Positions 12,083 through 19,806 of a stretch of DNA of 19,806 nucleotides are shown piece after piece. Source of the DNA: Candidatus Woesebacteria bacterium (GTDB lineage Bacteria > Patescibacteriota > Microgenomatia > UBA8517); assembly GCA_016181165.1 (NCBI GenBank), contig JACOZU010000004.1:1-19806 (forward strand). Reading direction: 5' to 3'. The notes under the pieces are model-generated. The model saw only the letters and a list, made by a program, of their open reading frames with translations. It did not search any database and had not been told where the DNA came from. The position numbers and the translations under genes were made by a program. Numbering within the stretch: the first letter of the stretch is position 1; every line of letters starts with the position of its first letter.

Positions 12083-12964
12083 TTATTGGCAGATGCTCGG
12101 TTTAATTGTGGAGACAGATAAGACCCCATCATTTGCAGTAACATAAGTAACTCCGCTACCGTCACTATCGCCCATAACTATACACCCAGGACTGGTCGAA
12201 GAACCTAAAAACATTGTCGAATTACCTCTGATTGTGCCCGCCACATCAAGTTTTGCATTTGGGTTTGGTGTCCCGATACCAACATTGGTATCAGACCGAA
12301 TCCTAATTGCTTCAAAGAATCCTGACGGGTTAGAAACCTTGAAAGCTAAATCTGTTTTCCCATTGCTTACAACGTGATCCGTAAAGATGGCTTGAACAGC
12401 CGCTCCCCATATCACATCACTACCTGGTACGCCGGGTGCGGGTTTGGTATTAAACCATATGGATGCATAATTATTGTCAGTAGTGTCAGTATTCCATAAA
12501 TTTAACCCAGCCCAGTCCATATCTAGATTAGTGTTGTTTGAAGACCACTCGGCGAGAATAACATCGGCTCCTCCTCCAGTAGGAGCTACATGTGCATCTC
12601 CTATAACATGTAGAGTAGAATTCCGAGATGTAGTCCCTATAGCCAGCCGATTATTTACATCGTCCCAAAACAAATTTGAGTTATCTTGTGAGATAGACGC
12701 CCCGTTAGAAAATAGTATTGAGCCAGCAGTAAACGAACTTGCTCCTGTTCCTCCTCTGGAGATTGGCAATTGCCCGAACCAACCAAGAGAGTGAATATTA
12801 TTCAACGAATTAATTATCACATTTGTGTCATTTTGAAATGTTTGAGTTTGCCCCGTCTGGCCGTTTAAACTTTGAACTACCGCTAACGCATCTCTTGGAG
12901 TGATAAATACAGCCAGAAAGGCTAGTAGTACACTTAATAGAAGACGAAGTTTTGTACTTCCCAC
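12083..12964 (-). CDS. Secreted tail-fibre-like surface protein
   Basis: 293 residues with a Sec signal peptide (Lys/Arg, hydrophobic core at about 8-22, cleavage after DALA at 25-28). The mature part carries motifs found in phage tail fibres and bacterial surface fibres: PISRGGTGASS at 68-77 followed by GSILFSNG, NNRLAIGTTSRNSTLHV at 104-120, and VGIGTPNPNAKLDVAGT at 228-244. These repeats usually form intertwined trimeric beta structures. There is no C-terminal anchor or intramolecular chaperone domain; the protein ends SICQ with a lone C-terminal Cys besides Cys261. The start codon is GTG; no in-frame ATG is available upstream. It lies between the polysaccharide cluster and the stalk gene, both on the same strand. 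A role as an exposed adhesin is plausible; its partner is unknown. Confidence 0.75.
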   Translation of the reverse strand: MGSTKLRLLLSVLLAFLAVFITPRDALAVVQSLNGQTGQTQTFQNDTNVIINSLNNIHSLGWFGQLPISRGGTGASSFTAGSILFSNGASISQDNSNLFWDDVNNRLAIGTTSRNSTLHVIGDAHVAPTGGGADVILAEWSSNNTNLDMDWAGLNLWNTDTTDNNYASIWFNTKPAPGVPGSDVIWGAAVQAIFTDHVVSNGKTDLAFKVSNPSGFFEAIRIRSDTNVGIGTPNPNAKLDVAGTIRGNSTMFLGSSTSPGCIVMGDSDGSGVTYVTANDGVLSVSTIKPSICQ

Positions 12965-13007
12965 TAATTAAACATTAACTTGTCTAAACAAAATATGCAA
13001 GGGGATT

Positions 13008-14756
13008 TTACTTGAACTTTTTAATTAACTCTTTTGTTTTTCCCCAGCCCGGAATTTCGTTATCCGTTTCTGTCCATCCTTTGGTATACCGCTGGTTTCT
13101 GAATTCCTCCTTCTTCCACCTTGTGGGGGAGAAGTTGCCTTCATGCCTTATGTCCAGATTTGGAAACTCGGATTTCCACGAATCTGCGGTCGCGTCGTCA
13201 ACTCTTTCCGGTCTATGGTGTGTTCCAGGCTCATAGCCCATCCCCATACTAAATCCGTTTTTTTCAACCATCTCAACTCTCTTCCTGTAGTGTTTAACCG
13301 CTGTCTCTCTGTATACCGCAATTCCACTTACCTGCCTGCAGTCATAATGGATCGCATGTCCGGTTTTGGCGTCAATTTTCCAGACATTTTCGTTGTAATA
13401 GAAGACATCTTTTTTGGGCGGAGTAAAGTCAAAATGCGAAGGATGGTAAAGAACATCCGCCTCGCAAAAATAAACAATATCGGTATCACTAGCCTCAAGA
13501 GCCGTTAGAATCTGCTTGAACATGGTCAGGACACCACGCTCAAGAGGAACATGAATGTTTTTACCGAAGCCCATGGGTTTGAGGGAAGCGCTTACGATTG
13601 GTATTTTTCTGTCCGCACTTATTTTTCTAAGTTGTCTTTGAACCGTTACGGCGATTTTGATCTTTAACTGGTTGTCGGTGTAAAAAATAATACCCTTGGT
13701 TGGCTTTTCCGAAGTGGAACTTACGTCAGAATTTTGACTGGCGTCGTAGATAATTACAGTATTTGACTCCTCGCTTACCGGCTCGCTCTCGACCGGTTTC
13801 ACGGGTAGTGCCGCGTCGGAAAATTTGAAAGTGTTTGCCTTTAATTTTTTCAGATCTTCCTCGTTCCAGCCTTTGACAGGCCAGAATTTTTCTACAAGCC
13901 AGCTTAGGGGGCGTACTTGTTTATCCCATTTGTTGTTGAAAAAGAGATCTTTGGCAAAAAATTTGGCTTTTTCCTGGTCCTTGCCGGAAATGGGGTAGGG
14001 GAAGCCAAAATCTCCGCCCTGGGTTCTAAACATATGGGCGTACCAGGTTTTTTTATTGACCATAACCCTGCCTCCTGATAGCCAGGTTTTGACCGCCACT
14101 TCAATTCCTTGGGAGCCCCAACCGCCGAAGTTTTCGTCGCAGACATTCAGTTCCCAGTATTTGTCACGGGTGAGCATCCAACAACTGCCCTGAAGAGACA
14201 TCGTCTCGGTTATTTCTCCCGCTCCCTCCGGGCGTTTTGCGTAGTCGCCGAAATACTGAAAGTGGGGCGTGGAATCAAAGCAATAAGAAACGCTATTCGG
14301 GCTTGGTTTTGCTCGCCAGAGCACGTCCCTAGTCGTTTCCTTGCCGCATTCCATGCACGGACCGCTTGGTCCTTGGTACCTTCTGTGCCCGTCGGGGCAA
14401 ACCCAATCAAAAGCATGCAGATTTTTCATTACCGGAACCATGGTCCAATCGTCGTGCATTTCGGCAATCATTTTGGCATCAAACCCTTTATCGAAAGCGC
14501 AATGGGCATCACACTTCATCAGATATTTAGCCTTGGAAAGTTTGGCTGCTTCATTGGTTGCAGCTCTTTGACCGATACTCTGACTGTGATGAATAACAGT
14601 TACTCTTTTGTGTTGGGGGATCGGCGGTTCGGCCCAGGCGCCGTCCAAGACAGCAATTACTTCGGTGTCCCCTTCGATATTTTCCAAAATATTCTCGATG
14701 GCTTTTGCCAAAAACATTTCGTTTCTTGCCGGAATTAATATTGAGAGTTCGCTCAT
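13008..14756 (-). CDS. Two-domain glycosyltransferase: GT2 with zinc-ribbon insert plus second GT-A-like domain
   Basis: 582 residues from the ATG at 14756; an upstream in-frame ATG at 14888 would overlap the preceding epimerase gene by about 107 bases and add a non-conserved stretch. Residues 1-300 are a GT-A family 2 domain: LSILIPARNE start, VLDGAW, metal motif CDAHCAFDKGFD (Asp83-His85), SLQGSCWMLTRD and the acceptor-side GGWGSQGIE. A probable zinc ribbon (Cys120, Cys134, Cys137, with His124 or Cys82/86 nearby) is inserted after the metal motif. A Ser/Glu-rich linker (about 315-352) leads to a second domain (354-582) with a GT-A-like core, YFCEADVLYH at 429-438 as candidate metal motif, and HHRPE near 513-517. 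The enzyme probably adds two different sugars, or one domain positions the acceptor. It is last in the polysaccharide cluster, 25 bases after the epimerase. Confidence 0.8.
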   Translation of the reverse strand: MSELSILIPARNEMFLAKAIENILENIEGDTEVIAVLDGAWAEPPIPQHKRVTVIHHSQSIGQRAATNEAAKLSKAKYLMKCDAHCAFDKGFDAKMIAEMHDDWTMVPVMKNLHAFDWVCPDGHRRYQGPSGPCMECGKETTRDVLWRAKPSPNSVSYCFDSTPHFQYFGDYAKRPEGAGEITETMSLQGSCWMLTRDKYWELNVCDENFGGWGSQGIEVAVKTWLSGGRVMVNKKTWYAHMFRTQGGDFGFPYPISGKDQEKAKFFAKDLFFNNKWDKQVRPLSWLVEKFWPVKGWNEEDLKKLKANTFKFSDAALPVKPVESEPVSEESNTVIIYDASQNSDVSSTSEKPTKGIIFYTDNQLKIKIAVTVQRQLRKISADRKIPIVSASLKPMGFGKNIHVPLERGVLTMFKQILTALEASDTDIVYFCEADVLYHPSHFDFTPPKKDVFYYNENVWKIDAKTGHAIHYDCRQVSGIAVYRETAVKHYRKRVEMVEKNGFSMGMGYEPGTHHRPERVDDATADSWKSEFPNLDIRHEGNFSPTRWKKEEFRNQRYTKGWTETDNEIPGWGKTKELIKKFK

Positions 14757-14781
14757 AGAAATGATCGTAAATCCCTCATAT

Positions 14782-15690
14782 TTACAAAAGTATTTTTTTA
14801 AGACCTTCTTCAAAACTAACTTTGGGCGTCCACCCCAGAAGTTTTCTGGCTTTAACATTCGATGCCAACGTAATCCGCGGCTCGACAATCGCCGGGCCGT
14901 GTCTGGGTTTAATGTTTTTGCCCATAAGTTTATTAAGTAATCTCACCACTTTATTTACCGATATGCTTTTCCCATACCCGATGTTAAATATCTCCCCCGA
15001 AAGGCGAGACTTGACGGCCAATAAATTTGCTTCAACGATATCGGAAACAAAAGTAAAATCACGGGATTGTTTACCGTCGCCATTAATGACGGGAATTTTG
15101 TCTTGGGACATTAGTTTAATAAATTTGGGAAGCAGCAGAGCATAAGGACTATTGGGATTCATCCTTGGTCCATAGACGCTAAAGTAGCGCAAGCTAATTG
15201 TTTCCAAACCCCAGAGTCGTGAGAACATTCGGCAGTAATCTTCTGCGACTACCTTTTGCAGGGAGTAGGGAACAAGGGGGTCGGGGGTCATCTTCTCGGT
15301 AAAAGGGGTTTTGTTTTTATTTCCGTAGACCGAAGAGCTTGAAGAGAAGATAAACCTTTTGACTTTATGTTTCTTGGCTTCAATTAGAAGATTTAAAGTG
15401 CCCTCAACGTTTACTCTGTGGGTTTGCCAGGGATTATCAACTGATCTTTGCAGTCGGGGAATTGCGGCTAAATGGAAAACAACGTCCTGGCCGGAGACTA
15501 TATTTGAAATATCATCCAGAATGGAACCCTCATGCTTGATTAAATTGGGATGGAGCGGCAAATTCTCCCACTTGCCTTCTGAAAGGTCATCGATGACGGT
15601 TACCCGACACCCTTCCAGAAGAAGTCTTTCGGTTAAGTGTGAACCTATAAATCCGGCGCCCCCCGTGACTAATATGTTCTTATACTTCAT
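14782..15690 (-). CDS. NAD-dependent NDP-sugar 4-epimerase (extended SDR)
   Basis: 302 residues from the ATG at 15690, chosen because GAGGTT lies nine bases before it; an ATG five codons earlier lacks this. Rossmann motif GGAGFIGS at 10-17, acidic residue binding the NAD ribose (IDDLS near 33-37), HLAA at 73-76, Ser cluster before VYG (116-123), catalytic YSLQK (Tyr142, Lys146), RYFSVYGPR, and late DFTFVSDIVEA. This is the UDP-glucose/UDP-GlcNAc 4-epimerase group, which interconverts gluco and galacto sugars for surface glycans; dTDP-glucose dehydratase is less likely because the typical YGD dehydratase triad is not seen. It lies 18 bases downstream of the shorter epimerase-like gene and probably in the same operon. 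Confidence 0.88.
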   Translation of the reverse strand: MKYKNILVTGGAGFIGSHLTERLLLEGCRVTVIDDLSEGKWENLPLHPNLIKHEGSILDDISNIVSGQDVVFHLAAIPRLQRSVDNPWQTHRVNVEGTLNLLIEAKKHKVKRFIFSSSSSVYGNKNKTPFTEKMTPDPLVPYSLQKVVAEDYCRMFSRLWGLETISLRYFSVYGPRMNPNSPYALLLPKFIKLMSQDKIPVINGDGKQSRDFTFVSDIVEANLLAVKSRLSGEIFNIGYGKSISVNKVVRLLNKLMGKNIKPRHGPAIVEPRITLASNVKARKLLGWTPKVSFEEGLKKILL

Positions 15691-15708
15691 TTTTTGTAAC
15701 CTCAAATG

Positions 15709-16440
15709 TTAATGGAAGGAAGCTAGAACCTTTTTTATTCCATCCTTCAAACTTACCTTGCAACGAACGGGATTATTACAAGAAATACCAGCGGGGTAAA
15801 TAGCCGGTGGTTTGACATAAACTGGCTTTAAATTCCTATCTGTCGCCTCATTAATAAAGCTCACAATTTTGTTAAGGGAATATGGCTTTCCGGCTCCAAT
15901 ATCTCTTATGCCGCTCTGGGCATTCGACAACCTTATAATATTGTCTACGACATCGTCAATATAGATGAAGTCTCTTTTTTGAGTACCGTCTCCGTATACT
16001 TTTGGTCGTTTATTCGCTTTAATATCGCGGCAAAATTGATAAATAGCGGTTCTTGTTTCTCCCACTCCGTAAACCGGAAATAGACGAAGTGCTAGGCAGT
16101 CAACCGGAAATAATTTTTGCATTTTTTCTGTTATTTCCTTAAAGGCTCTAAAAGGACGATCCAATTCGTAAACCAAAGCGGACGACGGATACACGTATTT
16201 AATCCCCCTATCTGCACAAAATCTCATAAGAAACGCCATGCGTGGTATTATCGTATTAAAACTATAATCAATATTAGTTTCAAAACCTTCGTGCGTGGGC
16301 GAGGCAAAATCGTAAATAATCCGACATCTCTCCGAAGGAACATGTATTACATGTTCAGTTTTGATTAATTTTTTGGTTAATGCGCCACCAATAAATCCAT
16401 GATGACCTAACACACAAACCAATTTGTTTGAGTCTTTCAT
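15709..16440 (-). CDS. Short epimerase-like SDR lacking the catalytic tyrosine
   Basis: 243 residues, about 60 shorter than normal extended SDR enzymes. The nucleotide-binding motif is GHHGFIGG (12-19), with an unusual His-His in place of the small residues. SSALVYE (86-92) matches the catalytic-Ser region, and KRDFIYIDDVVDNIIRL plus IGAGKPYSLNKIV match the substrate domain of sugar epimerases. Aligned with the downstream epimerase (PYSLQKVVAE), its segment reads PFRAFKEITE: Lys101 is kept but the catalytic Tyr is Phe97. The middle of the Rossmann half is shortened. It may be inactive, regulatory, or use different chemistry, such as a subunit of the adjacent epimerase. The ATG is preceded by GGGGATG as a moderate ribosome binding site and overlaps a possible 23-codon ORF. 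Confidence 0.75.
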   Translation of the reverse strand: MKDSNKLVCVLGHHGFIGGALTKKLIKTEHVIHVPSERCRIIYDFASPTHEGFETNIDYSFNTIIPRMAFLMRFCADRGIKYVYPSSALVYELDRPFRAFKEITEKMQKLFPVDCLALRLFPVYGVGETRTAIYQFCRDIKANKRPKVYGDGTQKRDFIYIDDVVDNIIRLSNAQSGIRDIGAGKPYSLNKIVSFINEATDRNLKPVYVKPPAIYPAGISCNNPVRCKVSLKDGIKKVLASFH

Positions 16441-16508
16441 TTCATATCATCCCCGTAAAACTTATCCATTTCCAGTTCGGAATCGTGAAGAATTATGAAG
16501 TTTGCCAT
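16437..16508 (-). CDS. Possible 23-residue leader peptide or gene remnant
   Basis: An open frame of 23 codons begins at the ATG at 16508 and ends in a TGA that overlaps the ATG of the epimerase-like gene (ATGA, 4 bases). The peptide is polar and acidic with MANFIILHDSELEMDKFYG as its main part. A TTGCTT followed after 17 bases by TAAATA lies upstream, a weak promoter. It may serve translational coupling or be the tail of a lost gene; chance is quite possible. The rest of the 109-base gap holds nothing else I can support. Confidence 0.25.
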   Translation of the reverse strand: MANFIILHDSELEMDKFYGDDMK

Positions 16509-16549
16509 TGTGGCTCTATATTTATCTTAAAAGAGGTAAAAAAGCAACG

Positions 16550-17167
16550 TTAACTTTTGAGTGTTTTTTTTGCTTCATTCCACCTTCCTGGCTCCAGATA
16601 GTTGAACCAAATATAGGCATTGGGGACAAAAGTAAAGTTTTGATGGGGGTTTGTATTCCACAGTTTGCCTGCAAATTTTTTATCTGCGATACGAATATCC
16701 AGAAATTTTTCATTCTTCAGATGCTTGCCCTTCACAATTAATTGTTCGCCTCCCATCCCGCGTCTGCCCATTACGCGCCAGGAGCAAATAAGAAGACCGG
16801 GCCCGCCCTCTGATCCCGGCGGAGCATTGTCGCCTCTATTCATAGAAACGACGATGAAGTCTGATTTTATCCCCTTTAACTTTTTGAAAAAACCGGGTTC
16901 GAGGAAATCGTCATCGGAAAGAAACATATAATAATCGTTGTCAATAATCTTAGCTTTCTCGATAAACTTATTTAGAGCGTAGTAGTAAACCCATGCTATA
17001 TTGGCTGGCGGGGAAGCGAAGGTAAAGGGTTTAATCCATCCCAGTCTTGGAAATTTAGTGGGCTCGTTAGTGATGGGGTGAAAGACAACATCGAATTGAC
17101 TTAGATGTTTAATAATCATCTCTTTATTTTCTATTCGATGGAATGGCATTAGTACGTGATATCTCAT
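16550..17167 (-). CDS. Small GT-A glycosyltransferase-like protein
   Basis: 205 residues with a GT-A-type start (YHVLMPFHRIENKEMI), a central metal motif FLSDDDFLEPGFF (Asp85-Asp87), then VVSMNRGDN, and a glycine-rich acceptor region (GRRGMGGEQLIVKGK). The protein is short for a family 2 transferase (usually 250-330) and lacks membrane segments, so it is cytoplasmic and probably acts on a nucleotide-sugar donor. Its ATG overlaps the TGA of the dehydrogenase gene (ATGA), so the two are translationally coupled and belong to one operon. Confidence 0.75.
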   Translation of the reverse strand: MRYHVLMPFHRIENKEMIIKHLSQFDVVFHPITNEPTKFPRLGWIKPFTFASPPANIAWVYYYALNKFIEKAKIIDNDYYMFLSDDDFLEPGFFKKLKGIKSDFIVVSMNRGDNAPPGSEGGPGLLICSWRVMGRRGMGGEQLIVKGKHLKNEKFLDIRIADKKFAGKLWNTNPHQNFTFVPNAYIWFNYLEPGRWNEAKKTLKS

Positions 17168-18369
17168 TTTTTGTTGCCGCAGTTTTCTTCGTTCAGTCCG
17201 ATCCTGATAATCCTAACTCCCGACTGCTCGTGGAGATAGCGGAATGGATCAATTATAACACTTCCGTACGGGAAATTGATATATCTGTAGATACCGTGCT
17301 GTGTTGCAATGAAATAAACTGCAACCGGAAGTTGTTGGGGAAGATCAAATTCATAATGTTCAAATGCCACACGTTTCTTTCTTAATATATTTGCCAGAAG
17401 AATTGCGGCGCTGCCTGTTTGCAAATCCGTTTCCGGTTTGAAAGATTTTCCGAGTATTATCCCCGGAAGTTTGGCGGTTTTTATTTTTTCTATAAATAGG
17501 CTTGCCAGCCATTCGTTGTGTTTCTCGCGGGCGGTCATTAATGCATCAAAGAAGTTGAAGCTAAGGCCGATTTTGTCTGCAAGGAAGCTAAGTGCGATGT
17601 TATCTCTTGGGTGGCAACCGCCGCCGTCACTCATACCTGACCTTAAGTATTTTGGACTAATAATGCGGTCAGTCGCCCTACTTAATGCTTCATAAATATC
17701 ATCAACGTTCATACCGATTTTATGAGCATATTCCCCGTACATATTTCCGAGGACCGTCTTTGTAGTTATAAAGGTGTTGTAAAAGACCTTGATACCCTCT
17801 GCGGTTGTGACATCTGTCGTAAAAGTTTTATCAGAGCCATGGATTTTGATATAGAAATCCTTCAAAATCTCAGGATGTTTCCCGCCGATTAACACAAATT
17901 CAGGGTTTAAGAAATCTTTTATTTCAGTACCCATGGCAATAAAAAATGGATTGTAGAGATAGTTAATCTTGTTTGTTAAAAGCGGTTCAATATCTCTCTT
18001 ATAGGTGCCGGGCAAACATGTGGAAATCACAACTAAGGTTACTTTTTTGTTAGCGGCAACGACTTCTTTAACCGCCTTAATCAGAAAGGAGTAGTCAAAG
18101 TCTACCCTTGTTTTAGGGAGGGGTTTGTCACCTTCGTATAAAGGATTATGGGGAGTTTGGACTGCACAAAAGACAAGCTCACTATTTTTGACTAGGCTTT
18201 TGATGGAATTGGCTTGTGGGAGTGATGTTTCAGTTTCTTTGATGTCATATCCCAAGACGTTGAAACCTTTCTTTGCGATAGTTTCGGCAATGGGTAAGCC
18301 TAGTTTACCCAAGCCGATAAAGCCTATCTTTTTAATTTTAGGATGCATGATGGATAACTTTTTGGCCAT
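17164..18369 (-). CDS. UDP-glucose/GDP-mannose dehydrogenase family protein
   Basis: 401 residues. The NAD-binding fold begins at about 15 (GFIGLGKLGLP, ribose-binding Asp42); STCLPGT (116-122) and EGIKVFYN (191-198, Lys194, Asn198) match the active-site helix; the catalytic nucleophile is Cys252 in GGGCHPRDN, where the more usual Lys after CxP is Arg255; the C-terminal UDP-binding domain has GKSFKPETDLQTGS. The family oxidises a UDP-hexose or UDP-HexNAc twice to the uronic acid for surface polysaccharide, using two NAD per sugar. Which sugar is used cannot be told from sequence. It may start at the ATG at 18369 (overlapping the upstream transferase by 32 bases) or at 18348 (11 bases); neither has a clear ribosome binding site. 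It is coupled by ATGA to the next transferase. Confidence 0.88.
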   Translation of the reverse strand: MAKKLSIMHPKIKKIGFIGLGKLGLPIAETIAKKGFNVLGYDIKETETSLPQANSIKSLVKNSELVFCAVQTPHNPLYEGDKPLPKTRVDFDYSFLIKAVKEVVAANKKVTLVVISTCLPGTYKRDIEPLLTNKINYLYNPFFIAMGTEIKDFLNPEFVLIGGKHPEILKDFYIKIHGSDKTFTTDVTTAEGIKVFYNTFITTKTVLGNMYGEYAHKIGMNVDDIYEALSRATDRIISPKYLRSGMSDGGGCHPRDNIALSFLADKIGLSFNFFDALMTAREKHNEWLASLFIEKIKTAKLPGIILGKSFKPETDLQTGSAAILLANILRKKRVAFEHYEFDLPQQLPVAVYFIATQHGIYRYINFPYGSVIIDPFRYLHEQSGVRIIRIGLNEENCGNKK

Positions 18370-19045
18370 TTTTGTGCTGGATAATTTTGTTTATATCATC
18401 TTGTAAAGATTTAGGGAGCATTTTCTTCTTTTCATTCCATACTTTTTTAACTTCCGTACGGTCATTTTCGACCTCCCTAAAAGTCTGGTCCCTTAATGGA
18501 TTTTCGCCTCCGTATTTTCGATGTTTAGGTTTAATTCCATTTAGGTTATGAGAAATGTTTGCCCCGATTGCGACCATACGGACGTATTCGTCGCAGGTTG
18601 TCGCTCCGGAATAGTAACCCAGGATATTAATGTAGGCCCTACTGACTATGGGGAATAAATTGGCAATTATTTCTCCCTGTCCCCATAAATTTATTACCAC
18701 CGGTTCTTTGACCGGATCGAACTGTTTTACAAAATCTTTAAAGATCTTGAACCACTCCAGATTGTCCATATAGGCATCGTCGTTAAATTGAAAAATCCAG
18801 TTATATTTTGCTTGCTGACTAAGAAAATTTAACATTCGATGAGATTGTTTATAGCCGACACGTTTTTTAATGAACAATCTGACGTTGGAATCCGATTCGA
18901 ACAATTCTTTATATTTATCAAGTTGCGGGTCATCGTCGTCTAGCCAGATTAGAGCCTCGAAGCCATTTATTGCCAGCCCCAAACTATCAAGTGCGCCTTG
19001 CAGTTCATGAGGCCTGTCCCTGCTTGGAATCATGACGCTCATCAT
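18338..19045 (-). CDS. GT2-like glycosyltransferase
   Basis: 235 residues. Starts MMSVMIPSRDRPHELQGAL, typical of family 2 nucleotide-diphospho-sugar transferases, with WLDDDDP at 34-40 and the metal motif QFNDDAYM at 86-93. The C-terminal third is basic and helical with KPKHRKYGGENPLRDQTF. No membrane segment. It is the first gene of the coupled string with the dehydrogenase and the small transferase. Its promoter is placed so close that the message has almost no leader. The donor sugar is unknown; the adjacent dehydrogenase suggests a uronic acid may be among the sugars handled in this operon. Confidence 0.8.
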   Translation of the reverse strand: MMSVMIPSRDRPHELQGALDSLGLAINGFEALIWLDDDDPQLDKYKELFESDSNVRLFIKKRVGYKQSHRMLNFLSQQAKYNWIFQFNDDAYMDNLEWFKIFKDFVKQFDPVKEPVVINLWGQGEIIANLFPIVSRAYINILGYYSGATTCDEYVRMVAIGANISHNLNGIKPKHRKYGGENPLRDQTFREVENDRTEVKKVWNEKKKMLPKSLQDDINKIIQHKNGQKVIHHAS

Positions 19046-19057
19046 AATTTCAAAGTT

Positions 19058-19085
19058 ATTTTAAGCAAAAACAAAATTTAATCAA
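19058..19085 (-). promoter_or_regulatory. Promoter of the glycosyltransferase-dehydrogenase operon
   Basis: On the minus strand, TTGATT (19080-19085) is followed after 16 bases by TAAAAT (19058-19063), preceded by TG in a near-extended position. Transcription would start near 19051, about six bases before the ATG at 19045, with no Shine-Dalgarno sequence. A 13-base inverted repeat atcaa-tta-ttgat at 19094-19106 lies just upstream of the -35 and may be a regulator site. Confidence 0.5.
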
Positions 19086-19201
19086 CCACGTAAATCAATT
19101 ATTGATCGATGCCTGGGGGATAATTGCAACTTTGTTCATATTATTTTGCAGGACATCGGGGTGTTTAAGTAGTTTGTCGCCCCAAGACGCGTAACGCTAT
19201 G

Positions 19202-19806
19202 TCAGCTTTTTGTGGGTGGCCATAAATTATACTTGTCCTTAATAACTTCAGGTAAATCATTAACATCGTATCTGTAAGCATAGGGGATATTATGTTCCTG
19301 ACCTAGGCTGATTTCCAAGTCTTTATTATCGCCATCAATAGACCAATTTAGCCATTTGTCATACCAATTTTCGTTAGGCCGCCTGTCACCTGTAATTGGG
19401 GCATTCGCCATTGCCAGCAGATGTTTCCAATAAACCGTTTTGGGATTCCAACAAAAGCCGAAGTTATGAGTATAAACTGGCAAAAAGGGCATGTGATGGA
19501 TGTTGGCAAAACGTCCTGTTTGGGGTAGGGAGTCAAGATTGTCCATATTCCAAAATACCGTTGCTAGCCTATTTCGTTCAGGAATTCTGTATTCGTATGT
19601 TTTCCACAGTTCCAAGGGTTTAGTTGTAGCGTTTCTAATTTTCCCTTCGGACATAATTTTCAAAGCTTTGGCGAGTTCTGACTGTTTGAAGACGTGATCA
19701 ACCTCAATCATCATTAGCAAATTGGGTTTGGCCCAATTTTTAAGAAGAACATCATTAACTATATGTGTAAACTGGCCCTTATCCGAGGAAACATGATCAT
19801 ATACCA
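19202..19806 (-). CDS. Glycosyltransferase-like protein, 5' end beyond the window
   Basis: The frame stays open to the window edge, giving at least 201 codons; the N-terminus is missing. Near the visible start it reads KGQFTHIVNDVLLKN, then LLMMIEVDHVF, where EVDH could be the GT-A metal motif in this glycan-cluster context. It continues with a basic helix (SELAKALKIMSEGK), many Trp/Tyr/Asn residues (HMPFLPVYTHNFGFCWN, NENWYDKWLNW) and ends in PPTKS. I do not recognise a precise family. Function as a surface-sugar transferase is inferred from neighbours and the acidic motif. The 156-base gap after it carries the promoter of the next gene and no clear terminator. Confidence 0.6.
   Translation of the reverse strand, partial: VYDHVSSDKGQFTHIVNDVLLKNWAKPNLLMMIEVDHVFKQSELAKALKIMSEGKIRNATTKPLELWKTYEYRIPERNRLATVFWNMDNLDSLPQTGRFANIHHMPFLPVYTHNFGFCWNPKTVYWKHLLAMANAPITGDRRPNENWYDKWLNWSIDGDNKDLEISLGQEHNIPYAYRYDVNDLPEVIKDKYNLWPPTKS

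Noticed and set aside
14757..14888. Longer start for the two-domain glycosyltransferase
   Set aside because: It would overlap the epimerase coding end by over 100 bases; the sequence from MSELSILIPARNE is the true GT2 beginning.

Overview
The window looks like a chromosomal contig of a small-genome bacterium of the Candidate Phyla Radiation (Patescibacteria), possibly Microgenomates-like. Reasons: LysM/M23 and SH3 envelope proteins in styles common there, very short intergenic gaps, several promoters placed almost on top of start codons, a tRNA without encoded CCA, and a cluster of small glycosyltransferases and NDP-sugar enzymes. TGA is used as a stop (wbuC, tatC), so the code is standard (table 11). 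The lineage is inference; no rRNA or ribosomal protein gene is present to test it.

Layout. (1) 1-3028, plus strand: a WbuC-type cupin, transcription terminator Rho, and a membrane-anchored LysM-LysM-M23 peptidoglycan hydrolase. (2) 3029-3501: tRNA-Ala(CGC), a degenerate second copy of its 3' half, then a strong promoter with palindromic and tandem operator-like DNA. (3) 3502-6798: a 1098-residue protein with an N-terminal MerR/excisionase-type helix-turn-helix, three membrane segments, about 340 residues of regular 11-residue (hendecad) repeats and a C-terminal SH3 domain. (4) 6799-8397, minus strand: a six-gene Tat locus with one tatC and five different tatA-type genes, four of them under 60 codons. 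(5) 8437-11887, minus: a GC-rich, probably horizontally acquired protein with a 637-residue Ser/Ala/Pro stalk, followed by a 52-residue gene that is a free-standing copy of the stalk protein's C-terminal domain and overlaps it by 8 bases. (6) 12083-12964, minus: a secreted tail-fibre-like surface protein. (7) 13008-19806, minus: a surface-polysaccharide cluster with a two-domain glycosyltransferase, an NDP-sugar 4-epimerase, a short epimerase-like protein lacking the catalytic Tyr, two GT-A glycosyltransferases, a UDP-sugar dehydrogenase and a further sugar-transfer-like gene cut by the window edge.

How it fits together. Nearly everything except rho and the tRNA concerns the cell envelope: wall hydrolysis (M23), a protein that could link DNA, membrane and wall (HTH-hendecad-SH3), folded-protein export (Tat), large exposed proteins (stalk and fibre), and sugar activation and transfer. 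The two signals most likely to be undescribed are the hendecad protein, whose modules obey an exact 11n+7 length rule, and the Tat locus with its five-fold TatA set next to a stalk protein and its detached C-terminal domain.
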